DNA of 64,000 bases from CAZDRI01 sp964508055 (GTDB taxonomy: Bacteria > Pseudomonadota > Gammaproteobacteria > PS1 > Pseudothioglobaceae), in the NCBI GenBank assembly GCA_964508055.1, contig CAZDRI010000006.1, forward strand, positions 1 through 64,000, given 5' to 3'. Shown here piece after piece: positions 25,561 through 35,291 of this stretch. Under the pieces are notes generated by a model. It had not been told where the DNA came from. It was given only the letters and a program-made list of their open reading frames with translations, and searched no databases. The position numbers were made by a program, and so were the translations under genes. The stretch's first letter is position 1. Each line of letters begins with the position of its first letter.

Positions 25561-25733
25561 AGGCAAATTCTAACTATAACATCATCGGTGTTGACTAATA
25601 TTTGATATGTGTATCCAATACATATTACACTTGTATCTTAAATATCAATGTAAATAATCAAGTTTTAATTTTATTAGATTTATACAGATATTTTTAAGAG
25701 GTAATACGAGAGAAAAAAGAGGTATATAATAAG
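25561..25733. other. intergenic region after dnaA, no recognisable origin
   Basis: This 173-bp AT-rich gap between convergent genes was checked for DnaA boxes. The best candidates are TTATACAGA (about 25680-25690, one mismatch to TTATNCACA) and a two-mismatch TGTGTATCC. Neither clusters. A weak palindrome ATATGTGTAT / ATACATAT is present near 25604-25625 without a T-run. I see no gene and no clear regulatory function. Confidence 0.4.
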
Positions 25734-26282
25734 TTAAGACTTATTTTTAGTTAAATTATTAACACTCTCTTTTAGTTTTTCAAAAGCCTTTGGGGCTTGG
25801 ATTTCAATCATTTGCTGAGCAATCCATTTTTTATCTTTTTCACTTACAATTTCTTTAATTTTCTCACCAAAATAACATAAAAAATTATTGTTAGGTTCTC
25901 CATCCATAAAATCAAATTTTGAATAATGCTCAGTGCGCTTGTTAAAAGTTTGTAAAAAATCTAAATAATATTCACCTTCTGCCATATCTGCTGCTTTATT
26001 TTCTTGGAAATGTTGGGCAGAGTACTTTGCTAATTGAACGATAATTTTTTTTCTGCCTTCAAATTCAAACTTATCAACAATCAATCTATCAGTACACTGT
26101 ATTAGAAAATATAAGTATTCAGCAATAATAGCAAATACTTCTGGCTTTTTAAGATAAAAATCTTCATTTATTAAATCCTCAATCGCATCTTTAGCAATAC
26201 GCCAATTTATAAAAGCTATCGCACTACTTATGTCACTTATGGATCTGGATTTTTTCTTATACCACTTATTTCTAATTAACAT
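25734..26282 (-). CDS. conserved-looking hypothetical protein
   Basis: A 182-aa soluble, probably helical protein that I do not recognise. It opens with a basic stretch (RNKWYKKKSRS), followed by mixed charged and aromatic helices (AIIAEYLYFLIQCTDRL, IIVQLAKYSAQHF) and ends in a lysine-rich tail. It has no signal peptide, membrane helix, nucleotide-binding motif or metal-binding cluster. It begins 6 bp after the stop of the small rhodanese gene on the same strand, so the two almost certainly form an operon, and a joint role in sulfur or thiol chemistry is possible. Codon use matches neighbouring genes. Confidence 0.6.
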   Translation of the reverse strand: MLIRNKWYKKKSRSISDISSAIAFINWRIAKDAIEDLINEDFYLKKPEVFAIIAEYLYFLIQCTDRLIVDKFEFEGRKKIIVQLAKYSAQHFQENKAADMAEGEYYLDFLQTFNKRTEHYSKFDFMDGEPNNNFLCYFGEKIKEIVSEKDKKWIAQQMIEIQAPKAFEKLKESVNNLTKNKS

Positions 26283-26288
26283 ACAATT

Positions 26289-26579
26289 TCACAAACAGTA
26301 ATTTTTGTAAGAACCTAAATCATAAACATTATCATAACCCATTTGATTTAAATATTTTTTAGCAATACTAGATCTATGTCCTGTTACACAATACAAAATT
26401 ATAGGAGTTTTATCAGAAATTAAATTTTCAGCATTTGCAATAAATTGTAATGGGATATTGATAGCATCTGGCAGGGCTCCTTGGCTAAATTCAAATTCAG
26501 AGCGAACATCAATAAGTTGAGCATTATTTTCAAATAACATTTTGCACATTTTCTCATATGAAATATTATCGTTTAACAT
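26289..26579 (-). CDS. single-domain rhodanese-like sulfurtransferase
   Basis: A 96-aa cytoplasmic rhodanese. The domain starts with LIDVRSEFEFSQGALPDAINIP and has the active-site loop CVTGHRS at 64-70, with catalytic Cys64, so sulfur transfer is likely. Size resembles GlpE/PspE-type proteins, but there is no glp or psp context. It is divergent from serS and 6 bp upstream of an unknown gene on the same strand. It differs from the periplasmic tandem rhodanese at 6.5-7.5 kb in size, location and base composition. Confidence 0.85.
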   Translation of the reverse strand: MLNDNISYEKMCKMLFENNAQLIDVRSEFEFSQGALPDAINIPLQFIANAENLISDKTPIILYCVTGHRSSIAKKYLNQMGYDNVYDLGSYKNYCL

Positions 26580-26633
26580 AGTATAATTCTATTTATATTT
26601 ACAAAATTTATATTAGAAAATTATTATATACTT

Positions 26634-27932
26634 ATGTTAGAAATAAAGCAATTAAGAGAAAATATTGAAAGCATTTCAATAAAGCTTAAAAGACGTGGTT
26701 TTAGCTTGGATGTAGAAAGTTTTAATAGCTTAGAAAATGAGCGTAAAAAACTGCAAGTAAAAATGCAAGATATGCAAAATCAAAGTAATATTCAAGCAAA
26801 AAATATCGGTCAAGCAAAAGCAAAGGGTGAAAATATTGCTAATCTTTTAGCATCTATAAAAGACTTAAAGAGTAGTTTATATGAGATAAAAAATAAGCTT
26901 GATACTATTCAAAATAATATTAATAAAATATTATTAAATACTCCTAATATTCCTCATGAATCTGTGCCAGAAGGTACTTCAGAAGATGATAATGTTGAGG
27001 TTATGAAATGGGGTGAAAAACCTATATTTAATTTTGATATTAAAGACCATGCTGATTTAGGTGAAGCCAATTCTAAATTAGATTTTAATTCTGCGGCTAA
27101 AATTTCAGGTGCAAGATTTACTGTTATTAAAGGAGATTTAGCAAAATTACATAGAATACTTATTCAATTTATGCTTGATGTTCATATCAATAAACATAAT
27201 TACACAGAGGTTTATGTTCCATACTTAGTAAATAGTTCATCACTTACAGGGACCGGACAATTACCTAAATTTGAACAAGATTTATTTAAAACCTTTTTAG
27301 ATAGTGAGAAAAAAGATGAAAAAAAACCTCTTTATCTTATCCCAACAGCAGAAGTTCCTGTTACTAATTTAGTAAGAGATATGATACTAAATAGTGAGGA
27401 TTTCCCATTAAAATTTGTAGCTCATACTCCTTGTTTTAGAAGTGAAGCAGGCTCTTATGGCAGAGACACTCGTGGTCTGATTCGCCAGCATCAGTTTGAA
27501 AAAGTAGAATTAGTACAAATTGTTAAAGCAGAAGATTCTTATGACACTTTAGAAGAATTAACTGCTAATGCTGAATATATATTACAGGCACTAAACTTAC
27601 ACTATAGAAAAGTAGCTTTAGCAGCTGGTGATTTAGGTTTTTCGTCAGCTAAAACATATGATTTAGAAGTATGGATGCCTGGACAAAATGCTTATAGAGA
27701 AATATCATCTTGTAGTAATTTTGAAGACTTTCAAGCAAGGAGAATGCAGGCTAGATACAAAAATAAAAAAGATTCAAAAACAAAATTAGTCCATACTTTA
27801 AATGGCTCTGGTCTTGCTGTTGGTAGAACACTGGTTGCCATTATGGAAAACTATCAACAAGCTGATAATAGCATTAAAATACCTGAAGTTTTAAAACCAT
27901 ATATGAACGGAATAGAAAAAATAAATATATAG
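26634..27932 (+). CDS. serS: seryl-tRNA synthetase
   Basis: Class II seryl-tRNA synthetase of 432 aa. The N-terminal antiparallel coiled coil that binds the tRNA long arm covers about 25-105. Motif 2 is FRSEAGSYGRDTRGLIRQHQ-like (about 270-290), and motif 3 has the form GSGLAVGRTLVAIMENYQ (about 390-408). Catalytic TAEVPVTN is also present. Length matches E. coli (430). It starts 54 bp from the divergent rhodanese gene. Confidence 0.98.
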   Translation: MLEIKQLRENIESISIKLKRRGFSLDVESFNSLENERKKLQVKMQDMQNQSNIQAKNIGQAKAKGENIANLLASIKDLKSSLYEIKNKLDTIQNNINKILLNTPNIPHESVPEGTSEDDNVEVMKWGEKPIFNFDIKDHADLGEANSKLDFNSAAKISGARFTVIKGDLAKLHRILIQFMLDVHINKHNYTEVYVPYLVNSSSLTGTGQLPKFEQDLFKTFLDSEKKDEKKPLYLIPTAEVPVTNLVRDMILNSEDFPLKFVAHTPCFRSEAGSYGRDTRGLIRQHQFEKVELVQIVKAEDSYDTLEELTANAEYILQALNLHYRKVALAAGDLGFSSAKTYDLEVWMPGQNAYREISSCSNFEDFQARRMQARYKNKKDSKTKLVHTLNGSGLAVGRTLVAIMENYQQADNSIKIPEVLKPYMNGIEKINI

Positions 27933-27936
27933 GCTG

Positions 27937-28071
27937 GTGACCAGATATAAAAATTATATAATTGTATTTTTTCTAACTTTTATAGTTGTATTTGCTTGGT
28001 TCTTGCGTTTTGAGGATTATTTTATTTGGTCTAAATTTGAGTTCCGCCTACTGTTAAATTATCAACTTTAA
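27937..28071 (+). CDS. possible small membrane protein after serS
   Basis: A GTG-initiated frame of 44 codons starts 4 bp after the serS stop codon. It encodes one strongly hydrophobic helix (YIIVFFLTFIVVFAWFL, about 7-23) with a basic N-terminus and a charged aromatic C-terminal half. Its last ~40 bp overlap the 3' end of tldD on the other strand. There is no good Shine-Dalgarno (AGG is too close), so it may rely on coupling to serS. It may be chance in AT-rich DNA. Confidence 0.3.
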   Translation: MTRYKNYIIVFFLTFIVVFAWFLRFEDYFIWSKFEFRLLLNYQL

Positions 28072-29446
28072 CACTTGGTTGACCTACTCCTACAGGCACA
28101 GATTGACCGTCTTTACCGCACATTCCAACACCATAATCTAAACGCAAGTCATTACCAACCATAGATATTTTATGCAATACTTCATCTCCAGAGCCAATGA
28201 TAGTAGCTCCTTTTATAGGGTGGATAATTTTACCTTTTTTAATCAAATAAGCTTCATTTGCAGAAAATACAAACTTACCTGAAGTTATATCTACTTGTCC
28301 ACCACCAAAATTAGCTGCATATATACCATTATCTACACTTTTAATCATCTCATCTAAACTAGACTTACCCGACAACATATAAGTATTAGTCATTCTCGGG
28401 ATAGGAAGAGATGCGTAAGATTCTCTTCTACCATTACCAGTTGATTTTGTGCCCATTAATTTAGCATTTAATTTATCTTGCATATAATTTTTTAAAATAC
28501 CTTTTTCTATTAAGACTGTATTTTGAGTAGGGTTACCTTCATCATCAATATTCAAACTGCCCCTACGGTTAGCTATGGTGCCATTATCAACTATTGTGCA
28601 TAATTTACTTGCAACTTTTTCGCCCATTTTATTGCTAAAGACTGAACTTCCTTTACGATTAAAATCCCCTTCTAATCCATGCCCTATAGCCTCATGCAAT
28701 AATACTCCTGGCCAGCCCGGACCTAAAATAACACTCATAGAGCCTGCTGGAGCTGGTTTACTATTTAAAGATACGATAGCTTGTCTTAGTGCTTCTTCTG
28801 CATAAAATTTATCTAGATGATTATCAATAAAATAGCGATAATCATATCTCCCACCTCCACCAGAGGATGCACTTTTGATAATAGCTTTATCTTCAACAAT
28901 TACATTAACACTAATTCCAACCATTGGGCGAAAGTCTTCTTCAAAAGTAGAATCGCTGCCTGCAATAACTACTTGCGAATAATTACCCATAAGAGTTGCT
29001 GTTACTTGTTTTACTCGTTTGTCCTTTCTAGCAATATTATTTATATTTCTAAGTAGTGATATTTTCTCTAAAGTTGATATGCTATCTAATGGATTTTGGC
29101 TATTATGTTTATTATGATAGTTTTTTGTAACAAAAGATTTGCTAGCTTTATTTTGTCCTTGCCTTGCGATTGCTTTTGCAAATTTTATTGATTTCTCTAT
29201 TGACGGCACACTCAACTCATCAGAGTATGCAAATCCTGTTTTTTCACCGCTAATCGCTCTTGTGCCAACTCCATGATTAATATTATATGAGCCTCTTTTA
29301 ACTACTCCATCTTCTAAAACCCATGATTCACTTATATCATATTGAAAATACAAATCGGCATAATCAATAGTATTAGAGTGAAGCTTTGCTAAAAAATTAG
29401 AAATTGTATTTTCATTAATATTATGTAAATCTAGTATTTTTAACAT
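28031..29446 (-). CDS. tldD: metalloprotease TldD
   Basis: TldD (471 aa) forms a heterodimeric zinc protease with TldE/PmbA that degrades unfolded peptides and matures some peptide products. The zinc motif HEAIGH is at 251-256, followed by GLEGDFNRKGSS. The C-terminal segment GKDGQSVPVGVGQPSV is typical. It starts 1 bp after the yhdP stop, the same yhdP-tldD order as in E. coli, and is almost certainly co-transcribed. The partner pmbA is not in the window. Confidence 0.95.
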   Translation of the reverse strand: MLKILDLHNINENTISNFLAKLHSNTIDYADLYFQYDISESWVLEDGVVKRGSYNINHGVGTRAISGEKTGFAYSDELSVPSIEKSIKFAKAIARQGQNKASKSFVTKNYHNKHNSQNPLDSISTLEKISLLRNINNIARKDKRVKQVTATLMGNYSQVVIAGSDSTFEEDFRPMVGISVNVIVEDKAIIKSASSGGGGRYDYRYFIDNHLDKFYAEEALRQAIVSLNSKPAPAGSMSVILGPGWPGVLLHEAIGHGLEGDFNRKGSSVFSNKMGEKVASKLCTIVDNGTIANRRGSLNIDDEGNPTQNTVLIEKGILKNYMQDKLNAKLMGTKSTGNGRRESYASLPIPRMTNTYMLSGKSSLDEMIKSVDNGIYAANFGGGQVDITSGKFVFSANEAYLIKKGKIIHPIKGATIIGSGDEVLHKISMVGNDLRLDYGVGMCGKDGQSVPVGVGQPSVKVDNLTVGGTQI

Positions 29447-32332
29447 TTATTCTATTACAGGATTGTCCCAAGGACCTGTTATTTTATATTCAAAATCAAT
29501 AATTCTATCAACTGTTTTTTTCATAATTTTACCGCCAAGTAAAAACTCATCAATAGTCCATATCCCAAGACCTGCTAGACCTCCTCCTAACAAAAAACTT
29601 GTTACTGGTAATGCAGAAGATGTTTTAGGTCTAACAACAGCATCATAGTTAAAACTTTTGTTAGCCAAATCACTATATCCCCCAATAGTAATATCGCTTG
29701 ACTTGCTTTCTAATTTAAAGCTTTTCATTATAGCTAAAGCTCTAGATAAATTGATTTTTGCTGATATTTTATCGTATTGAAAACCTTTAGCAAAAATATC
29801 ATCTAAATCAAATTTTATATAATCTTTTAACGATCTAATATTTAGGAGAGATAATAATTTAGCAAATGGATTTCCTTCATCAGTAAATGAGCCTTCCTTA
29901 ATATCAAAATTTAAATTACCATTAATATCCTTTAATTTGACTTGCCATGGTTTGCAAGGACAAGATAGAATACCTTTAATTTTAGTTTTGCCTTTATCCG
30001 CACTAACTTTAATGTCAAATTTTTTTAAAATACCTGCTAACTCATCAGAATATAAGCCAAAATCAATTTCAAATTCTGAGTCTGACCATTTTCCAACAAA
30101 ATCAATATTAAAGTCTTTGTCTTTAATTGTGCCTTTGGTTATTTTTAAATATTCATCTTGTTTATTAAATTTAGCAAAAACACTTCCTAATTCTTTGCCA
30201 TTTAATAAAACATTATCAATTACTAAGTCAAAATTATACAAATCTTTAGGAGATAGCTTTATATCACTGTCATTTTTATTTTCTACTAGTTTTGATAAAT
30301 TTAGTTTTTTCAACTTTATCTTGGCAGTGTTATTAATATAGTTATAAGGCAATATTAAACTACCATCTACAATATTATTAGAAAAAATAACATTTAGTAG
30401 ATTATCATCCATACTTGTGATTTCTGAGCTAAATTGTTTAGAATTAATCACTGTTTTAAAATTATTTTTGTCTTTAAAATCTAAATCAAAATTAGAGTTT
30501 ATTTTATTAAAGCTAAACTCTCCATTAGCCTTTATATGCTCTTTTTTATTATCATAGCTAACTTTTGATTTAAAGTCTTTAATAGTAGAAAAATCATTAT
30601 AAAATTTTAACTCTTTTATATTAATATCAAAAAAGTTAGGTAAATCATTTAAAAATAAGTTTATATTTTGTTTTTTAGTAGTAAATAAATTTTTTAAATC
30701 TAAATATTCAATGTCTAATTTCCAGGGATTTTTTTTAGCATCTTTAGAAAAAATAAGATTTCCATTTGCAAATTTGCTGAAAAAGTCAGCACTCCATAAA
30801 TCATTGCCTTGTAAATAAATATTTGCCTTTAATAACTTAGAATTAAGGTTTATGTTTAGACTTTCTTTTTCACTAAAAGATAAATCAAAATTATGCGGCA
30901 TCTCTCTAAAATACCCTTCTCCAGTTGCAGTTAATTTGCCTTGATAATATTTAACTGTAGCGTTTAGATTATCAACATTAATACCGGTGTCTTTAATTGA
31001 TAGTTTATTACTTCTAAATTTGCCTGCTATGTCAATTATAGACTCTTTATTATCATGTCTGCTTGTGGGTATAAAAAGTTTCACAGCTATATCTCCAATG
31101 CCAGATATGTTTAGGTCTTCAATATTGCTACCAATATCTTCGTATAAGGCATCGTTCTTTAAAAATTGTAATACTTTTTTGCTATCTATTAAAGTCCTAG
31201 CGTTTATCTCAACAACTGGTTTTTTTGTCATTATATTAGGTATTACAACTTGAGCATCTTTAAAGCCTATTTTGTCAATATCACCATTTGCATTAACAAC
31301 TAACTTTTCATTTTTAATACTTATTGTGCCGTTTAAGTTTTTAATGTTTGGCCACTTGTTATGAAAGTTTAATTCATTATTTCTTATCAAAATATCAAAG
31401 TTAAAATTATTTTTATTAGTATTAATAAATGGCAATTCTGTTAAGTTGCCTGATAACAAAAAAATAACTTGCTCTATATCTCCTGCAATAAAAGCATTTT
31501 TTAACCAATTTGCTGCTGTTTGGTTTATTACTTTATCAGGGACATAATTTTTAAGATTTTGACTCTTAATGTTATGTGCTAAACCAGTTAAGTAAATAAT
31601 ATTTCCTTTCAAATTATAAGTAAGATTTGCTGTTAAATTTACATCATTATTTTTTATATAAATATCATTAATCTTAATGATATTCATATCGTTAAAATCA
31701 AATTTTGCACCTAAATTAAAATTTGGTATTGGTTGCGAGAATATTTTTTGAAACCCTAAAAACTGGTCATTAAGTTTTATATTAGCTGTATTGTTATTAA
31801 TAATTAACGATGAGCTCTTAATGTGATAGGTCTTATCAAAAATTAAATATATATCGTCTATTTTAATATCTATATTGGGTATTATTGCTATGGGGTTATT
31901 AGCTAGATTTAATTTATTCAAAATAACTTCCCATGTATTTTCAATATTTTTACTAAAATTTAACTTAACATTTTTAATATATATATTTTCTATATCTCTT
32001 TTTCTTGTGATAAGGTCAATAAAATTAACATTTGCTTTTATATTACCAACTGCAACCAGTTGTTTTTTACTATCTATAGTGCTGAATTTAACATTAGAAA
32101 TATTCAGCATTAAATCTTTTTTATTAAATTCAAAATATACTTTATCAAGACTGACATCTAGTTCTGTAAACTTTTCTAATTCATTGATAATAGGTTGTTT
32201 TAAATAATTAGAAAAAAAAACTAAAAATATTATTAATGATATTAATAGTAATAAAAACAAAGTACTAACAATTAAACTTGTCTTAATCAAAAAAGTTTTG
32301 TTTAGTAATGTTTGTATACCTTTTTTTAACAT
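29447..32332 (-). CDS. yhdP: YhdP/AsmA-like envelope lipid-transport protein
   Basis: A 961-aa protein of the YhdP/TIGR02099 family. One N-terminal membrane helix (about 16-41) anchors a very long repetitive beta-rich periplasmic part, ending in the AsmA-like C-terminal block (KGSFTDEGNPFAKLLSLLNIRSL-type region near 820-850) and a glycine-rich hydrophobic stretch near 920-940. In E. coli YhdP helps move phospholipids to the outer membrane with TamB and YdbH. It is about 300 aa shorter than the E. coli protein, with lysine- and asparagine-rich composition. The position immediately upstream of tldD supports the assignment. Confidence 0.88.
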   Translation of the reverse strand: MLKKGIQTLLNKTFLIKTSLIVSTLFLLLLISLIIFLVFFSNYLKQPIINELEKFTELDVSLDKVYFEFNKKDLMLNISNVKFSTIDSKKQLVAVGNIKANVNFIDLITRKRDIENIYIKNVKLNFSKNIENTWEVILNKLNLANNPIAIIPNIDIKIDDIYLIFDKTYHIKSSSLIINNNTANIKLNDQFLGFQKIFSQPIPNFNLGAKFDFNDMNIIKINDIYIKNNDVNLTANLTYNLKGNIIYLTGLAHNIKSQNLKNYVPDKVINQTAANWLKNAFIAGDIEQVIFLLSGNLTELPFINTNKNNFNFDILIRNNELNFHNKWPNIKNLNGTISIKNEKLVVNANGDIDKIGFKDAQVVIPNIMTKKPVVEINARTLIDSKKVLQFLKNDALYEDIGSNIEDLNISGIGDIAVKLFIPTSRHDNKESIIDIAGKFRSNKLSIKDTGINVDNLNATVKYYQGKLTATGEGYFREMPHNFDLSFSEKESLNINLNSKLLKANIYLQGNDLWSADFFSKFANGNLIFSKDAKKNPWKLDIEYLDLKNLFTTKKQNINLFLNDLPNFFDINIKELKFYNDFSTIKDFKSKVSYDNKKEHIKANGEFSFNKINSNFDLDFKDKNNFKTVINSKQFSSEITSMDDNLLNVIFSNNIVDGSLILPYNYINNTAKIKLKKLNLSKLVENKNDSDIKLSPKDLYNFDLVIDNVLLNGKELGSVFAKFNKQDEYLKITKGTIKDKDFNIDFVGKWSDSEFEIDFGLYSDELAGILKKFDIKVSADKGKTKIKGILSCPCKPWQVKLKDINGNLNFDIKEGSFTDEGNPFAKLLSLLNIRSLKDYIKFDLDDIFAKGFQYDKISAKINLSRALAIMKSFKLESKSSDITIGGYSDLANKSFNYDAVVRPKTSSALPVTSFLLGGGLAGLGIWTIDEFLLGGKIMKKTVDRIIDFEYKITGPWDNPVIE

Positions 32333-32416
32333 ATATTTAAAATGAAATTAATTATCTTATATAATTTATCCTTTAATTCTATATTGTAATCATAATTTTC
32401 ACATTTAAGGCGGTTT

Positions 32417-32878
32417 ATGAGTAAAGAAAAAAACTATTTTAAATTAAGTATATTAGGATTTATAGCTGTATTTATTTTAATATTATTAATTGGTTCAATT
32501 TTTAATAATATAATTTCTAAAAGTTACAAAACTCATGCAACAGATATTAGAAAAATAATAAAACCAATAGGTAATATATACACTAAAACTTCAACTACTA
32601 AAATAACTAAAAAGAAAACTGTTGCTAAGGTAAAGATTCGTAAAGGTAAAGATATATACAATGCTTTTTGCAGTGCTTGCCATTCGGTAGGTATTGCCAA
32701 CGCTCCAAAACTTAATAATAAATCTGATTGGCAAGTTAGACTAAAACAAGGTATCAATGCTTTATTAATGTCAGCTAAAAAAGGTAAAAATGCTATGCCC
32801 CCAAAAGGCACATGTGCTGATTGTTCTGGTTCTGAGTTAAAATCTGCTATAGAATTTATGACTTCAGATTTAAAATAA
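32417..32878 (+). CDS. membrane-anchored cytochrome c5-like protein
   Basis: A 153-aa monohaem cytochrome c. An N-terminal helix (about 10-33) anchors it or acts as signal, and a lysine-rich linker (about 40-75) leads to the haem domain. The haem motif is CSACH at 85-89 and the axial methionine is probably Met127 in NAMPPKG. The CADC pair (133, 136) is the disulfide typical of the cytochrome c5 subgroup. It probably shuttles electrons to a terminal oxidase or accepts them from sulfur oxidation. It is divergent from yhdP, with 84 bp between starts. Confidence 0.88.
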   Translation: MSKEKNYFKLSILGFIAVFILILLIGSIFNNIISKSYKTHATDIRKIIKPIGNIYTKTSTTKITKKKTVAKVKIRKGKDIYNAFCSACHSVGIANAPKLNNKSDWQVRLKQGINALLMSAKKGKNAMPPKGTCADCSGSELKSAIEFMTSDLK

Positions 32879-32920
32879 AAAATCAATTAATTATGATAGA
32901 TAATAAGTCTAAACTGTAAT

Positions 32921-33664
32921 TTATTGTAATTTAATGCTTTTTATTTCTTGTTCTTCAGCTATGAAAATAGACTTTGATAATATTAAAAATAAAGCTGAAG
33001 ATATACCAGCAGTGCCAAAAACCATACACATAACCATAATTTGATACCTAGCAGCTATTAAGGGCTCAACCCCTGCTAAAATCTGTCCAGTCATCATACC
33101 GGGTATGGAAACTAAACCCACAGCAAATAAAGAATTTATTATTGGTATTAATGATGCCTGATAGGCATCTTTTCTAGCTGTAATAAAATCTACCCCTCTT
33201 GAAATTTCTGAATTTAGTCGCTCCGCTGCTAAACTTACACTATTCATAGAATTTGCAAAAATCATACCTGCAAGTGGAATCATATATTGTGGTAGATACC
33301 AGGGGCTTAAATCTAATACTCCTTTAGTTACTAATAATAAAGTAATGCTACCGCCAATAAAAATTGCAATAAAGGCATTCTTAAACAAAACTATGCGTTT
33401 TTGCCTGATAACACCTAATGCAATCCAACTTGATACAATAATCATAATCATTAGTATTATTAATACAATACCACCGCTGTTTAAATTAAAAATAAAATTT
33501 AAAAAATATCCAATTATTAATAATTGAGCTAACATCCTTCCTATAGCATAGGTGGCATTAACAAAATTTAAAGACCATTTATATAAGATAAATATTATTG
33601 CTATAACTGGTATGAAAGCTATAGCTAGATTTAATAATGGTATGATTTGCATAGCATCATTCAT
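32921..33664 (-). CDS. fetB: FetB/YbbM-type ABC transporter permease
   Basis: A 247-aa membrane protein with about 7 hydrophobic segments, matching the UPF0014/FetB family. Family blocks include the central ISRGVDFITARKDAYQAS-like stretch and LVSIPGMMTGQILAGVEPLIAARYQ. In E. coli FetAB exports iron and protects against oxidative stress. The ATPase partner FetA is not adjacent; the only other unassigned ATPase-type gene in the window is znuC, which is distant and zinc-like. The substrate is therefore uncertain. Confidence 0.85.
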   Translation of the reverse strand: MNDAMQIIPLLNLAIAFIPVIAIIFILYKWSLNFVNATYAIGRMLAQLLIIGYFLNFIFNLNSGGIVLIILMIMIIVSSWIALGVIRQKRIVLFKNAFIAIFIGGSITLLLVTKGVLDLSPWYLPQYMIPLAGMIFANSMNSVSLAAERLNSEISRGVDFITARKDAYQASLIPIINSLFAVGLVSIPGMMTGQILAGVEPLIAARYQIMVMCMVFGTAGISSALFLILSKSIFIAEEQEIKSIKLQ

Positions 33665-33818
33665 ATAAGGATTATTGGTTTTGTAAAATATGTTTTTTAT
33701 TTTACAGCATCTTTAATTAAGTAATTAATTTGAAAGTACAAGGTAAATTTATATTTATTCTTTACCAAGTTGCTACTCAATTACCTAATCAAGTTCTTTT
33801 AAAAGTTTAGTGTAAAAC

Positions 33819-35159
33819 TTAAAATATATAAGATAATGCTTCATGTAAATAAGAGACAGGAGCTATTTCTAAGCCTTTTATATTTTCTTTAGGACAATTA
33901 TCTTTAGGTATTATAGCTTTGCTAAAACCATGTTTTTGAGCTTCTTTTAATCTCTCTTGTCCATTATATACTGGCCTTATTTCTCCAGTTAGACCTATCT
34001 CTCCAAAAGCCACTAAGTTTTTAGCTATTGTTTGATTTCTTATACTAGATATTACTGCTAATATTACTGCTAAATCTATGGCTGTTTCGTTTATTTTAAT
34101 TCCTCCCACAACATTAATAAAAACATCTTGGTCCATTGTTACAATGCCGCCATGTTTATGCAATATTGCAAGTTGTAAGATAAGTCTATTTTGCTCTATT
34201 CCCACGCAAACTCTTCTAGTCTGTATATTTGTCTTATCTACTAATGCTTGAATTTCTACCAATAATGACTTTGAGCCTTGTTTAATAACTGTAACAATAC
34301 TGCCTGGTGTTTTTTTTGCACTTCTATTAAGAAAAATAGCTGATGGATTTTTTACTTGTTTTAAACCAGTATCACTCATAGCAAAAATACTTAATTCATT
34401 AACTGTGCCAAAACGATTTTTTACTGCACGAATAACTCTATACCTATCACTACTATCCCCTTCAAAATAAAGCACAACATCAACCATATGTTCTAAAATT
34501 CTTGGTCCTGCTATAGTTCCATCTTTAGTCATATGTCCGATAAGCAATAAAGTGGTATTTGTTATTTTGCAATATTTACTTAATTCTAAAGAACAATTTC
34601 TAACTTGAGATACTGAACCTGGCACAGATTGTGATGTTAAACTTTCCATTGTTTGTATAGAATCAATAACCATTACTTTAGGTTTAATTTTTTTAGCAAG
34701 GCTTATTATTTTGTCAATTTTAGTTTCACTTATTAATAATATATCTTCATTTATATTAAGTCGTTTAGCTCTACTACTGATTTGCTCACTTGACTCTTCT
34801 CCACTTATATAAAAAGTGGAATATTTTTTATTAATATTTGCTAAACACTGAAGTATCAAAGTTGATTTGCCTATACCTGGACTACCTCCAATCAATACTA
34901 CAGAACCTGGAATTAGACCTCCTCCCAAAGTTTTATTTAATTCACTAAAACCAGTAGTTATGCGAGATGAGCCTTCTAAATCTGTTGAGGTTAATTTTTG
35001 AACTTTTGACTCTGGTAAGTCTTTTAAAGAATCAGATATATTATCTACTATCGCTTCTTCTAAACTATTCCAGCTATTGCATTTTGAACATTGTCCTTGC
35101 CATTGTAAATGGCTGGCTCCGCATTGTGTGCAAATAAATTGTATTTTATTTTTAGTCAT
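33819..35159 (-). CDS. radA: DNA repair protein RadA
   Basis: RadA/Sms (446 aa), a RecA-like branch-migration helicase used in recombinational repair. The N-terminal C4 zinc finger uses Cys10, 13, 24 and 27. Walker A GGSPGIGKST is at about 91-100, the RadA-specific KNRFG motif near 250, and the C-terminal LonC-like domain contains VVGGIKINETAIDLAV and FGEIGLTGEIRPV. Length matches E. coli (460). It is a single-gene unit with 154 bp of featureless sequence downstream. Confidence 0.97.
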   Translation of the reverse strand: MTKNKIQFICTQCGASHLQWQGQCSKCNSWNSLEEAIVDNISDSLKDLPESKVQKLTSTDLEGSSRITTGFSELNKTLGGGLIPGSVVLIGGSPGIGKSTLILQCLANINKKYSTFYISGEESSEQISSRAKRLNINEDILLISETKIDKIISLAKKIKPKVMVIDSIQTMESLTSQSVPGSVSQVRNCSLELSKYCKITNTTLLLIGHMTKDGTIAGPRILEHMVDVVLYFEGDSSDRYRVIRAVKNRFGTVNELSIFAMSDTGLKQVKNPSAIFLNRSAKKTPGSIVTVIKQGSKSLLVEIQALVDKTNIQTRRVCVGIEQNRLILQLAILHKHGGIVTMDQDVFINVVGGIKINETAIDLAVILAVISSIRNQTIAKNLVAFGEIGLTGEIRPVYNGQERLKEAQKHGFSKAIIPKDNCPKENIKGLEIAPVSYLHEALSYIF

Positions 35160-35291
35160 TAATTTATTATAAGTGCTTATATATTAGTTACAATTATGAT
35201 TTGAACTTAGCTGATATTTATTATGTTTTTAGATAAAAATTAAAAAAATTACAAAGATAGAAGTTTATGATTATAAGTATTTTTTAATAGT

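Noticed and set aside
25561..25733. oriC next to dnaA
   Set aside because: Only single imperfect DnaA-box matches were found, with no cluster and no 13-mer-like arrangement.
29937..31253. Several plus-strand frames of 80-130 codons opposite yhdP
   Set aside because: They lie inside an intact 961-codon gene, have no ribosome sites and have leucine/serine-rich shadow composition.
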